Positions 11,572-21,669 of a stretch of DNA of 64,000 bases are shown here, piece by piece. Location: positions 168,676-232,675 of the forward strand of contig NW_005201613.1 in NCBI RefSeq assembly GCF_000372725.1, written 5' to 3'. Every line of letters begins with the position of its first letter. The stretch's first letter is position 1. The stretch is from Emiliania huxleyi CCMP1516. Lineage: Eukaryota; Haptophyta; Isochrysidales; Noelaerhabdaceae. The notes beneath the pieces are model-generated. The model was not told the DNA's origin, did no database searches, and was given only the letters and a program-made list of their open reading frames with translations. A program made the position numbers and the translations under genes.

Positions 11572-11910
11572 TACCTGTGTTAGTGCCAGTGCGCGCCAGT
11601 AAAGAAAGAAAGAAAACAGACAACCCAAGGGAGGGATGGGAGGACGGCACGCCGCTAGGGGCGCGGATTTTTTGGAGCACTTGGAGTGCAGTCATTAGCC
11701 TCACATCCAGGGCCGGGGAGCTCAGAAGCGCACCCAGCGGGCCGGATGATCGGGATCGGGTTGCGGGCAAGAAAGCCCTAGCCCCGGGGGTGCGCGTTCG
11801 CAGGGCAAGGGCCTTAAAGTAAACACGGGTCTCCGAGGGTTAGCCCCGCGTACCGGGTTTCCCCTTAACTGCAGGACGCCCCCTCTACTCGGAGCTAATG
11901 AACACCATAC
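11572..11910. repeat. Dispersed repeat A, copy 2 (longest)
   Basis: It starts with gtgccagtgcgcgccagtaa and the A/G tract, then the core (cacatccagggccggggagc), a pyrimidine-free middle, and ends near cgccccctctactcggagct. It matches 31735-31975 almost base for base over about 235 bases, which suggests recent mobility. Confidence 0.88.
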
Positions 11911-11949
11911 TGCACGCCCCACACCACCACTCTACACTCACTTGCGTCG

Positions 11950-12640
11950 GCGTTTGAGTAGACCCCCCCGCCTGAGGGCTCACCCCTCGCCTTCCCAGGG
12001 TCTCAACCCTCCTTGATTCGCTCTCTTGCTCGTCTCCCGAGCGTTATGCGACGACCGGTCTGGTCGTTTCCCTCGTTGTTGGTGTCGCTTCCTCCGCTGC
12101 CGCCCTTCATCTCCGCCAGCTTCTCCCGGCTCCACCGCTTCCGAGGGCGTCGACGACCCGGTCGAGGTCTCCCCGGGCGAGGGTTTGTCGGCGGATACAC
12201 GCCGGCCAAGAGCGGGAGCGCCAGAGAGAAGACAAAAGGCAACATGTAGCAAAGCTCTCTCTAACGCCGCGGTCAAAAGAGACCGTGAAGGTCGGGGTTC
12301 GTTCCACCTCACGTCGGCTCCATGTCGGCGGAAACACGCCGGCCAAGAGCGGGAGCGCCAGAGAGAAGACAAAAGGCAACATGTAGCAAAGCTCTCTCTA
12401 ACGCCGCGGTCAAAAGAGACCGCGGACCTTGAATTTCGGCGGCGCCGAAATTCACACAAGACTGTGAACACACCCACAGGACGCCGAGTACAAGACAATA
12501 GGAAGGGAGTGTACTCAGGCAGTCAGGGACGGGTGGATTCAAGAACATACTAAGAGCACCTAAAGGAGCAAGGCATAGCTGTGAAGTGGTCTCTCCACTG
12601 AGAGGGTTTTTTATGTTTTTTTCGCACATCCGCTGACTTT
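11950..12640. repeat. Element remnant with a 100-base tandem duplication and dispersed repeat C
   Basis: A segment of about 100 bases (gccggccaagagcgggagcg, then gacaaaaggcaacatgtagc, then taacgccgcggtcaaaagag) occurs at about 12200-12285 and again at about 12335-12420. The 11980-12100 piece resembles 32050-32260 at the protein level (KRHQQRGKR versus KRHQKRLQR on the minus strand), again just beyond a repeat A copy, so repeat A may be the tail of a minus-strand element. At 12553-12605 is dispersed repeat C, found inverted at 49243-49297. Confidence 0.65.
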
Positions 12641-12672
12641 CAGGCATGGCGACCATCCGCTGACTTTCAGGC
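12640..12672 (+). promoter_or_regulatory. 24-base tandem duplication creating a five-codon uORF
   Basis: The sequence catccgctgactttcaggca followed by tgg is present twice in tandem just before the ABCG start. The first copy supplies an ATG at 12646 that opens atg gcg acc atc cgc tga (12646-12663), ending nine bases before the main ATG at 12673. If the transcript includes it, this uORF could damp translation. Confidence 0.5.
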
Positions 12673-15600
12673 ATGGGGTACGAGAGCCTCAGCATCGGCA
12701 TCAATGATGCCGTCGCCGCCTCATTCGCAGTACTCAGCGTTGCAGTGTTTATATGTCTTCCCATAGCTGCGTGGGGATGGCTCGTCTACCCGCTCTGGCG
12801 GAGCGGCGGCTTACACGGCTGGATCACGCGCGGCGGCGGCGGGCGGATGCACAGCACGGAGACGGGCGCTCGGCGCACCCCGCGGCCCGCCCTCGTTACC
12901 TTTCGCGACATTCACTACTCCGTAAAGCTGTCCGGCCGGGGCCGGCCGGAGTTGCACATACTGAAGGGCGTGAGTGGTGTCCTGCTGCCGGGGACGTTGA
13001 CTGCTATTATGGGCCCTAGTGGCTGCGGCAAGTCCACCCTCCTCGACATCCTCGCCGACACCAAGCGAGTTGGCGTCGTCGAGGGGGATGTACGACTGAA
13101 CGGCGAGGCGCGCGGCACGGACTTTCGGTCGACGTGCGCGTACGTGATGCAGGAGGACTGCTGCCACTCGACGCTCACCGTACACGAGACGCTCTGGTTC
13201 GTGTGCGCCCTGAGGCTCGGGCCCGACGTCGGGCGCCAGGAGCGACACACACTGCTCACCCACGGATCGGATCTCTTGCACTTGATGCCGGGGCCTCCTT
13301 TCCCTGGACGTGGGGTCGCACCTTACCTTAGGAGCGGCTCGAGCTCATCACCCGGACGATGGTCGACCTCGACCTCGCGCACGTGGCAGACACGCGCATC
13401 GGCGACGACGTGTCCGGCGGCCTGTCTGGCGGCCAGCGCCGCCGCGTCACTATCGCGATCGAGATCCTCTCCGGGCCTGCCCTGGTGCTGCTCGACGAGC
13501 CGACCTCCGGACTGGACGCGTACGGAGCGCAGCAGGCGGTGGCCACACCGCCTGCGGTGGCCACACGCACACAAGACCCACGACGTCTCTCCCCCGCTGC
13601 GTCTCCCCCGCCTCCTCAATGCCGTGGGCTCAATGCCGTGGGTCTGCTTCCCCTCCTCCGGAAGAGGTTCAGCGGGCGGAGTGGACCACACGACACGCGG
13701 TGGAGAGGTTTTGCCCCTTTGCATGTTAGGTGGTCGCGGCGCTACGCCGCTTCGCGGACCGCGGCCGCACCCTCGCCTGTACCATCCACCAGCCGCGCGC
13801 CGAGACCTTCGCGCTCTTCCACCAGCTGCTCCTGATCAAGGCGGGCGAAACCATGTATTGCGGGCCGGTGGCGCAGGCGCATATGGACCCGCGAGATATA
13901 GACCCGAGATATAGGCCCGAGACATACAACCGAGTACAACCGAGACGTGATCACACAAGGGGGCCAACCTCTTGGCCTAGGTGCCCGACTTTCTTCGCGG
14001 CTGCGGCGTGGCGTGCCCGCCGTCGGTCAACCTCGCCGATGTGGTGGTCGACCTCACGCACACCAAGGAGGCGGACGCCGACGCCGACGGCGCCGAGCAG
14101 AGTGTCGACCTCGTAGCCCGCTTCGCCGCGTCGGCCCTCCGGCCTAGATGCGTCCACTGTGTCCACGCCGTCACGCGGCGCTCCAATGAAAGACGCCGCA
14201 AGACACCATCTTCCCGCCCCCACTCTGGCGTGCTCACAACAAACACAGGCCCTCCGCCGTAAGATCGAGGACGAGATTGACTCAGTCGAGCTCGGGTGCC
14301 ACCCGGACCTCGCCGACGCGGCGGCGTCGCTCGAGGCTCCAAAGGAGCAGGAGGGCGCTCGCGTCGGCTGCTGCGGCAGCAGCGGCGGCTACCCCACCCC
14401 GCTGATGCACCAGGTCGTCATAGTTGCTTCATACATCCGTACACACTCACTCGAGTGACACGCGGTTCACAATGCCAGCAACATGCCGCTGTGTGCACCC
14501 GGCAGGTCGGCGTCCTGGTGCGGAGGCAGTGGACGCTCGACACGCGCAATTTCGGGTACCAGTTCACCTGGGTCCTCAACGGTTTTGTGCTTGCGCTCAA
14601 CGCCTCAACCTACCTGCTGGTCGAGCAGCCGCCGCTCAGTGCGCAACCAGCGTCCGTGTACCGCGACGACATGGGCTGCGACCCCATCGAACCGAGCGGG
14701 CGACAGGGGTGCGTCTGCCACGTGCCGATGGACGAAGCCGCCTCGAACGGCCAGTACAACGTGGGCGCCGACGCGACCGAGTGCGGCCGGGCGATCCTCG
14801 CCAGCGCGAACGCCGTCTTTGCGTTCCGAGGCTTCCTCTTCCTCGTCATCAACGCCCTGTTCGTCAACGAGGCCGTGTTTGTGCCGGCCGTCATCGCCGA
14901 CAAGCGCTTCTTCGCGCGCGAGCACGGCGCTCGCGCTCACTCCTTCCTCATATCTCCCCGCATCTCCCCATATCTCCCCATATCTCCCCATATCTCCCCA
15001 TATCTCCCCTCGCAGGAGCGCGCGCCTACTCCGTCCTCGCGTGGCACCTCGCCTGGCTCGTCAAGCTCGGGCTCACCGCGGCCCTCAAGGCGCTCTTCTA
15101 CACGCCCTGCTTCTACTTCATCGGCCAGCTGCGCCCCGCCTGGTCCGCCTACTTGGCCGCCGCCCTGGTCACCGGCGGGATGGGCCTCGCCGGCTCAGCG
15201 GTCGAGAGTACCAGAGATTACCCGAGATTACCCCGAGACCCGAGCTTGGTCCTGAGTCGGAGAGTGCTGATCACCACGCCCCCTCCCCTCTCTCTCGGCT
15301 CCGCCTTGCTAATGAGTGATCCCCCTCGCACACGTACTCATGCTAGGTCGCCATGCTCCTCACCACGCTCGTCCCCGGGCTCGGCGCCGCCACCACCGCG
15401 TTCGGCTGCGCGGTGCTGCTCTACCAGAACGTCTGCGGCTTCTTCCTTCCAATCGCCGCCATCCCGCCCTACCTGACGTGGCTCACCTGGACGTCCGTCT
15501 TCACGTACGGCTACTACGCAATCGTCACCTCGCAGCAGATGTTCGGCTCCATTGAACTCCCAGGCGACACGCCGGCGAGAACCTGATTGATTATTCGGTT

Positions 15601-16264
15601 ATCATTGTGCAGTGGTCGATCTCCAGGAGATTCCGACGAGAGCATCGAGGACCGACTCGTCTTCGCCTTTTGCTTCGTCCTCTACGTATGGTGTTTCCTC
15701 TTACGGCACCCAGAGCGATGAGATCGATGAAGTGCAAAGGAATTAATCATTGGTTCCTTATATAGGTGTCTTCTCTTCCACGGTGCCGCCTACGCCATCA
15801 CGCGCGCCTACAGCTCCCACCACGCAGCATACCTCGGCCCAGACGGACCACGCAGCACGTTGACACGCCGCAAGGCTGCTGCCATCCTTGCCGCCGACGG
15901 CGCCTCCGCCTCCGGCACCACCACCAGCGCCGAGGGCGCCGCCGCCGAGGGCACCGCCACCAGCGCCGAGGGCGCCACCGCCGCCGCATCGATGCCGTCG
16001 CGGTGGAGCAAGATACGCGAGGTCGTCTTGCGCGCCGACGGGCCCCGTCTCTCGACGGTGGCGGGGAGCTCGCTGTCGCTTGGCAGGACCCTGCAGCGGG
16101 TGCGGTCGCAGCTGCTGACGATGCGCGACGACGCGCGCGAGCAGCTGGTTATGAGGCATGACAGCGCAGCCCGCGCCGTCGCCACGCCGCGCATGGCCAC
16201 GACGACCCCCTCCTCCACCCTCGCGGCGCGCCTGAGCGTCATCCCGCACGGCAGCGGGGCTTGA
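12673..16264 (+). CDS. ABCG-type half ABC transporter, ten exons
   Basis: This is an ATP-driven membrane exporter of the white/ABCG type (usual cargo lipids or hydrophobic molecules). Proposed exons: 12673-13239, 13332-13535, 13730-13876, 13981-14133, 14249-14413, 14506-14926, 15016-15200, 15347-15563, 15627-15690, 15766-16264. They sum to 2622 bases and give 873 residues with no frame break. The order is: an unusual N-terminal membrane segment (residues 12-38); nucleotide-binding domain with Walker A GPSGCGKST, signature LSGGQRRR, Walker B LVLLDEPTSGLD and H-loop TIHQPR; then about six membrane helices with a Cys-containing extracellular loop. A Ser/Ala/Thr-rich tail ends it. Five introns use GC donors (after 13535, 13876, 14133, 14926, 15563), three GT, and one GA (after 13239). 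Substrate unknown. Confidence 0.92.
14950..15012. repeat. tatctcccc repeat in ABCG intron 6
   Basis: About six copies of a 10-base unit (catatctccc) form the pyrimidine tract of the intron at 14927-15015, right up to the acceptor tcgcag. The same unit occurs in introns of the AAA+ gene near 36700 and 37570. Confidence 0.9.
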
Positions 16265-16504
16265 GCTGAGCCGGACCGCACCTTCACGAACACACGCAGT
16301 GTGCTGTGGACGCGCGTCCCCTAGGGGCCCGGACGCAGTGTCCCAGCAAAGTATCTGTTCACTTTACTGTTTCACGGTTCGCGTCTCGAGGTTTTGTGGG
16401 GACCGCGCGGCTGCCCCTAGCTCAGGCGCGCCTCGCACACCTCAATATGTGTGTGAAGTCACAGTGCGGGGCTCCTCGTGCTCTCGTCTTGTCTATGTCT
16501 TGGT

Positions 16505-16861
16505 AGAGTCGAGGTAAGGTAAGGCGGTATGGTAAACGTCTCGCCACACCAGGTGAGCTGGTAAGGGGGGGCAACCCTCGTGACTCCCCACGTCTAAAAA
16601 AAAGACAGGAAAATCGGCAGAATCCAGTACAGTACAGTAAATAAAGTGCCGTCTGCCAACGAAGGCCCACAGTGCGTGGGTGAGCCCTGAGCGGTTTGTG
16701 TGAGGGGGGGGGTCACGTCACTGCGCCTCCGCCGGCTCCCCCCGTTGCGTCTTCCTCGTTCGTGTCCTTGTCAATCCATCCTCGAAGCTCTCCAATGTAG
16801 CTAGCGTCCGCTGCGAATGCCTCGAAGTAAACAGCAGGCGCTGCCTGCAGGTGCGAGCAGC
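16505..16861. mobile_element. Truncated relative of the 50.6-kb retroelement
   Basis: Starting at ggtaaggtaaggcggtatgg it follows 50598-50950 closely: gggggggcaaccctcg, ccacgtct, gtgcgtgggtgag, cacgtcactgc, tcaatccatcctcgaag and agcaggcgctg. It lacks the long GT tract of the other copy and carries an extra stretch at 16597-16660. It is the 3' end of a minus-strand element with a TTACC-type tail, cut off at about 16861. Confidence 0.75.
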
Positions 16862-17455
16862 TCAAAGCTGCATGAGGTGCGAGCAGCTGGCCAGCAGCCG
16901 CTTGAAGTCCTTTTGTAGCTTGGACATCTCATGACTATCAAACTGCCCGTGCCTGTGCTCCATCGCGGCGTGCTTTGTCTCCGTCAGCAGCGTCTCAATC
17001 TCCGCGAGCACGCTCTCGAGGCCATCCTCCTTGGCCTCGAGGCGAAGCTTCTTCTCGATCCCCACCGCGATCCCGTTCACCACCCCAACAACAGCCATCG
17101 TCTCTTGGCTGATGTGCAGGGCGACAGCCGCAGCAATGAGGGAAGAGGTGCTCAGCCTGCAGATCCAGCGGGGCGACGATCATGGGTGACGTGTGACGAG
17201 GCGATGTGATCGAGCCAGAGATGTGAGATCTGCTGGCTAGAGATGCTGCTAGAGGGTTCATCCCGCCATCTAGGCCACAAGCTGGAGCAGGAGAAGAAGC
17301 TTGTTTGTTACGCCCAATATCTTTTTCACCGCCGACGCAGCCCTTTCCACGCGCAGGAGCTGGGTCTCAATGTCCTCGAGAATCAGGTCGATGTGCGAGC
17401 TGCTCCCGGCGCCTTCCAGGGCCATTGGTAGCAGGGGCTCGGCGGCAGAAGACAT
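16862..17455 (-). CDS. Hypothetical protein with helical, coiled-coil-like segments
   Basis: No family is recognised. Exon 1 starts at 17455 with MSSAAEPLLPMALEGAGSSS and continues HIDLILEDIETQLLRVERAA SAVKKI, a heptad-like helix. A second exon (about 17151 to 16862) reads LSTSSLIAAAVALHISQE, GIEKKLRLEAKEDGLESVLA, EIETLLTETKHAAMEHRHGQ and ends KRLLASCSHLMQL. Both exons contain an EIET/DIET helix, hinting at an internal duplication. The acceptor ctgcag|gctgag is plausible; the donor was not settled. The stop lies at the very edge of the repeated element at 16505-16861. Confidence 0.42.
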
Positions 17456-17679
17456 CGAAGAGCACTTGCCGAATGGCGTGGTATGCGGGCCCCAGTCAGT
17501 ACGAGCCGACGCCTAGTTGCGCAGTTGGGCGCAACAACACACACAACACAAAGCTCAACTATCACGGACGACCAAAAAAAAATAATGAGTCGTCTGGACA
17601 CAAGAATTTTACAACAAACACAAGAACCAACCACAGAGGAACTTCTCCCGCCCGGGGAAACAAAGAAAAAGCCGGGTCC

Positions 17680-18117
17680 CTAACAGAAGCCTCGTTTCAA
17701 GTATAGCAGAGAAATGGACAGTAGGCGCATCACCGCCTGACTGCTGACGGCCCCGGGTCCTTGCCAGCTCTGCGACCAGCGTCGGCTCAGTATTCCGAAT
17801 CGCACCGCAAGGCGACAACTAACTCCGGCCGTCAAGTCGACCCACTCGTTGGTGTTGTACACGTTGACGTCCGCGATGTTCTTGGCCTCGGTGTTGCAGT
17901 CTTTGCAAGTAGGAATAATCCACATGCCGCTGTGACCTTTGATCTGCACGTGCGCGCCGACGTGGCCATCTTCGAGGTAGTTCCCGCACGAGCGCTGCGG
18001 GCACTGAGTCAGTGAAGCGTTGTAGCTCATGATCGCCCCGCGCTGGCGCTCGTCGAGACCAGTCGTGCCGACCGCGTGCTTGAAGTACGTGCCTCGCGGG
18101 ACCCGAACAGCTTTCAT
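17680..18117 (-). CDS. Small Cys/His-rich protein, putative zinc-binding fold
   Basis: The ATG at 18117 gives MKAVRVPRGTYFKHAVGTTG, LDERQRGAIMSYNASLTQCP and then a compact motif: CPQRSCGNYLEDGHVGAHV, QIKGHSGMWIIPTCKDCN, NVYNTNEWVDLTAG. The spacing C-x4-C ... H ... W-I-I-P-x-C-x2-C-N suggests a single zinc site of four Cys/His ligands. I associate this pattern with short proteins of algae and their large DNA viruses, but I cannot name the family. After VDLTAG the sequence loses protein character, so the real C terminus may be spliced differently. An acceptor (cttagcag) just before the ATG suggests an upstream exon near 18130-18830, possibly only untranslated. Confidence 0.5.
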   Translation of the reverse strand: MKAVRVPRGTYFKHAVGTTGLDERQRGAIMSYNASLTQCPQRSCGNYLEDGHVGAHVQIKGHSGMWIIPTCKDCNTEAKNIADVNVYNTNEWVDLTAGVSCRLAVRFGILSRRWSQSWQGPGAVSSQAVMRLLSISLLYLKRGFC

Positions 18118-18129
18118 CACCTGCTAAGT

Positions 18130-18885
18130 GAGGTCTGTTGTTCATGGCTTCGGCGCGCGGCGAAGAGCGTGGTGTGTGATCACGCGGGGTGGAGAGTGCG
18201 GTGTGTGAGCGCGCGGGGCGGAGATTGCGGGTGAGGGACGGCGTTGGATAGCGGGGTGGTGGAGAGGTGGGCGGTGGAGAGCGGGCGATGGAGAGGTGGG
18301 CGGTGAAGAGCGGGTGGTTAGTGAGGCGGGGAGGGGCGCAGCCGCGCGTGTTGTGCTGGTGGTGGCGCGGAGGCGCTGGCGAGGGCGGCGCCGTGGGGCT
18401 GAGCGGCTCTGGTGCAGCAAGGGCTTCCGGCGCGCGGTGGAGAGCGCGCGGTGGAGAGCGCGTGCACGTGGGGCGGCGAGTCGAGCGTAGGAGGGTGAGC
18501 GCGAAAGGGCAACGGCGCACAGAAGCGGAAGACTCGACCGGAGGACGAAGACACGCGGAGCGCTTGCTTTTGTTGGAAAAGAATTCCCGCACGATCTCAA
18601 AGTACGACAAGGGCGTGGACTCCCTTGGGTTGTCCGTTTTCTTTCTTTCTTTAAGGGCGTGGACTGGCGCACACCGGAAGAGAAACAGTTTGGAAGTCAC
18701 ATTTTGACAGTGCGGCCGACAGAACAGAAAGGTTCTGAAGACGGTGGTGGCGCCAAAGGCCTCGCTGCTCTGTTCACGGAGTGCGAGCCGCCTTGCCGAA
18801 GAAGAAAAAATAACACCTAGCGCCCGTGACATCCAGCACTTGAGACGCTTTGAGCTCCTGTCAAGGACGCAATAGTCGGAAGCCG
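18130..18885. other. Gene-free purine-rich region
   Basis: 18200-18480 is a degenerate gcggtggagagcg purine-rich repeat. 18600-18690 contains the inverted A/G tract of dispersed repeat A flanked by two gggcgtggact copies. I see no supported gene. Confidence 0.55.
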
Positions 18886-18891
18886 AAGCTC

Positions 18892-20008
18892 ATGAGCAGC
18901 TTCGTTGAGTCGCTCGATGCGAGGCTCGCACAGGAGCAGCACGAGTCGCTCGACGCGACTCTCCTGCTCGCACGGGAGCAATGCGATTCGCTCGACCCGG
19001 ATGCGGTCTCGTATGTCGACGCTCTCCTGCTCGCGCAGCAGCAACGCTCCTCGCTTCCGCCGCTGCTCGACAATTGCTCTTCGCTTCCGCCGCTGCTCGA
19101 CCAAGCGTCAGCCAAATGGCTTCACCACCGCGAGTCCTTTGCTCCCGCGCTAAGCGACATCAGCGAGCAGAAGTGCAAGCGTTGGGCCTTGGAGGTCGAG
19201 CGACAGGAGGTGTCGCTCCGCGCCTTGATCACCGCTGCTTTGAGTGCCGTGCTGTGTCGCTCACCCCGCGTCGTCTCCAGGTGAAGCGGCTGCGGTGGAG
19301 CATCGATGCGTTCGGCACGGGCTTCGGCCTGGCCGAGGCCTCGACCCTCACGATGCTGATGGACTGCGGCCTCACCAACGGACTCTCGCACATCCGGCTG
19401 GGAGGCTGCTACCTCGGCGATGATGGCCTGCGCCCGATCGTCGCCTCGCTCGCCCGCGTCCCGCGCCTCCGCACCCTCGGCCTCGCGCACAACGGCCTCG
19501 GCGACTGTTCCATCCAGGCCCTGGCGGAAGCGCTCTCGGCGAGCCCCGGCCGGGTGCTGCCCGCTCTGCAGCGTCTCTGGCTCTTTGGGAACGACATCTC
19601 CGACGAGGGCGTGATCTCCCTCACCAAGCTATTTGAGGCCGGCGAGCTGCCCCGCCTCGCCAAGCTCGGCCTGGGCGCCAACTGCATCGGTGACGCGGGC
19701 GTGCAGGTCTGAAACGCTGCGTTTCGCTCCCTGTACTCACAGACTGTACTCAGAGCCTCACCCCGCCACTCCCTTTGCTCCCGCAGGCCCTCGCCCGCTG
19801 CGGCCGCACCGCCCTCGGCGCTGTGGACACGCTCGGCCTGCGCGAGAACCCGCGCATCAGCACCGCCGGCGTGGACGCGATGGCCGCGGCCCTGGAGAGC
19901 GGCGCCTTTGCGAGCCTCAAGACGCTCTGGCTCCCCGCGGCGCACGAGTGGCACGGCGGCATCGCGGCCGCCTGCCGAGAGCGCGAGGTCACCCTCATCT
20001 GTGCCTGA
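18892..20008 (+). CDS. Leucine-rich-repeat protein (ribonuclease-inhibitor type)
   Basis: Three exons, 18892-19209, 19281-19706 and 19787-20008, join in frame to 321 residues (VERQE/VKRLRW and DAGVQ/ALARCG). The first exon is a helical N-terminal region with repeated ESLDA and LLA segments. From about residue 107 come RI-type LRRs of about 28-30 residues: SHIRLGGCYLGDDGLRPIV, LRTLGLAHNGLGDCSIQAL, LQRLWLFGNDISDEGVISL, LAKLGLGANCIGDAGVQAL, VDTLGLRENPRISTAGVDAM, LKTLWLPAAHEW. Intron 1 is GT-AG of 71 bases and intron 2 is GT-AG of 80 bases. Such proteins usually act as protein-binding scaffolds; the partner is unknown. No signal peptide or membrane segment is visible. Confidence 0.85.
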
Positions 20009-20261
20009 GATGAGAGCGAGGCGCGGGGGCGTCGCTCGGCTCCGCCCCGAGAGCCGAGTTTCGCCAGCAGGCCCCCGGTGTAGGCGTCGAGATGGCGAGG
20101 AGGGGCAACATGTTCTTGTGTAGCAGATTTTGTACTATACGTAGCCGGCAGCATGTGCCACTGTGAAGGGTCGCTGCATGGGGGGCCGTACAGCTGAATC
20201 CTAAATCCATATTTGTTTTTGTGTCCATATCATGGACCACTGCGTATCTTTGCACTTTGGT

Positions 20262-20365
20262 TCTTGGGGCACTTGGAGTGCATTTGGCAACCTCACATCC
20301 AGGAAGGGGAGCTAAGAAGCGCACCCAGCGGGCCATGCTCGGTATCGGGTTGCGGGCAGCGCCGG
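20262..20365. repeat. Dispersed repeat A, copy 3 (partial)
   Basis: It contains cacttggagtgc, aacctcacatccagg, gggagctaagaagcgcaccc and agcgggcc, diverged from the other copies. It lies between the LRR gene and the next gene. Confidence 0.75.
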
Positions 20366-20412
20366 GTTTTTTTCTCCTTTTTCGAGACGGGCAGACGTCC
20401 TAGGGTACTAGT

Positions 20413-20991
20413 ATGCATGTGCATGCACATGTGATGCTCCCTCGCCTGCGTGAAGCAGCCGGCGCGCTGGTGACCGGCCACTGCGTGTTCACGGCCGCCG
20501 GCATCGGCGCTGCTTGCACCTCTAGACTCGACTCACCCGCCACAGCGCCAAGCGACCCTCGCTGCTCAAAGGAACGGGCGCTCGCTGCCGCGATGTACAG
20601 CGGGCGTGGCCTCGATGAGCAGGCCTGCAGCCCTCAGGTGACCTTCACCGACCCCGTGGCTCGCTGTTCAGGGCGGCGGGAGGTGAGCGAAGCCTTCCGT
20701 GCGCTAACCTTCTGTCGCCCGGAGCACGTCGAGGCGCCGCGCGCAAACTTCATCGACGACCTCACCTCCACTGTCGACCTCCACCAGCGCTACTTCTCGT
20801 GCGCACTCCTGCCGAGCGGGCTGGTCGTGCGGAGCACGCTGCTCGTGCGCCGGCGGGCGGCGGACGGGCTCGTCTGCGAGCTCGAGGAGAGGTGGAATGG
20901 CGCTCTCCTCTTCGGGTGGGTCGCTTTCCGGTGGGCGCGGAGAGTCAACGGCATGCTCAGCTCGCTACTCACGCCACTTCTGCTGCGCTGA
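20413..20991 (+). CDS. NTF2-like (SnoaL/DUF2358-type) domain protein
   Basis: The single exon encodes up to 192 residues. From about residue 55 it resembles the NTF2-like fold: ALAAAMYSGRGLDEQACSP, VTFTDPVARCSGRREVSEAF RAL, then an internal strand HQRYFSCALLPSGLVVRSTL LVRR and ELEERWNGALLFGWVAFRWA RRVNGML. The pattern (V-F-x-D-P, then a distal R-W-x-x-R-x-N-G) is typical of small NTF2-like proteins of algae and plants. The first 35 residues may be leader; Met at 20413, 20419 or 20431 could start. Binding partner or ligand unknown. Confidence 0.6.
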   Translation: MHVHAHVMLPRLREAAGALVTGHCVFTAAGIGAACTSRLDSPATAPSDPRCSKERALAAAMYSGRGLDEQACSPQVTFTDPVARCSGRREVSEAFRALTFCRPEHVEAPRANFIDDLTSTVDLHQRYFSCALLPSGLVVRSTLLVRRRAADGLVCELEERWNGALLFGWVAFRWARRVNGMLSSLLTPLLLR

Positions 20992-21669
20992 CGTCGCTGC
21001 CCACGCCTCTATTGCGTTGACGTCGGCTCCCGGAGCCGTCCGTCCCTCCTCTGCGGGCAGAGGCGACGGCTTGGAGGGCGTGCCACCGCCCCACGCGCTC
21101 GCGCGGCAGAGGTCAATCTCATTGCGACGGGCGCGGCGCTGCGGCCGTACGCCTCGTGCTACTACCCGGGCGACCAGCTCAGCTCCGTTTATTTATTTAG
21201 TCCTCGTCGACCGATTCAGCGATGCGTCCACACGCTCCTGTTTATGATTTGAATCGTTCCGCGCGAGAATTGGCTGGCTATAGAAAGGGTACACTCACAT
21301 AGCAATCCCCCGCACACATGCATGAACCACACGCGGTGAACACAGAGAGAGAGGGGTCGACGACCTTTTGCCAGCGGAATGCACGGGAGCACACGGTAAT
21401 ATTATTAGGATATGGGTTAGGGGTGTGGGCGGTAGGCGATACTAGGGCGCAGCGCTTTATTAGGGAGGGGCGGGGGTGGGGGGAGGGGGAAGGGGGGGGG
21501 GGGGGAGTACACGGGAGAGAGGGGAGCACGCACAGAGGGCAGTCATCGGTCTCGAGCAGCGTCGGATCGGCCCTCGCGTCCGCCGCCGCGGCAAGTTGCG
21601 CTGCGGCACGCTGCCTGTGCGGATGGGGCTCTGCCGGCGAGAAACGCGGGGCGGCTACTCTTCTGCCGC
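20992..21669. other. Intergenic; G-rich tracts, no gene seen
   Basis: 21470-21520 is a long poly-G/A region. No supported coding sequence is present. The short plus-strand frames are compositional. Confidence 0.5.
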
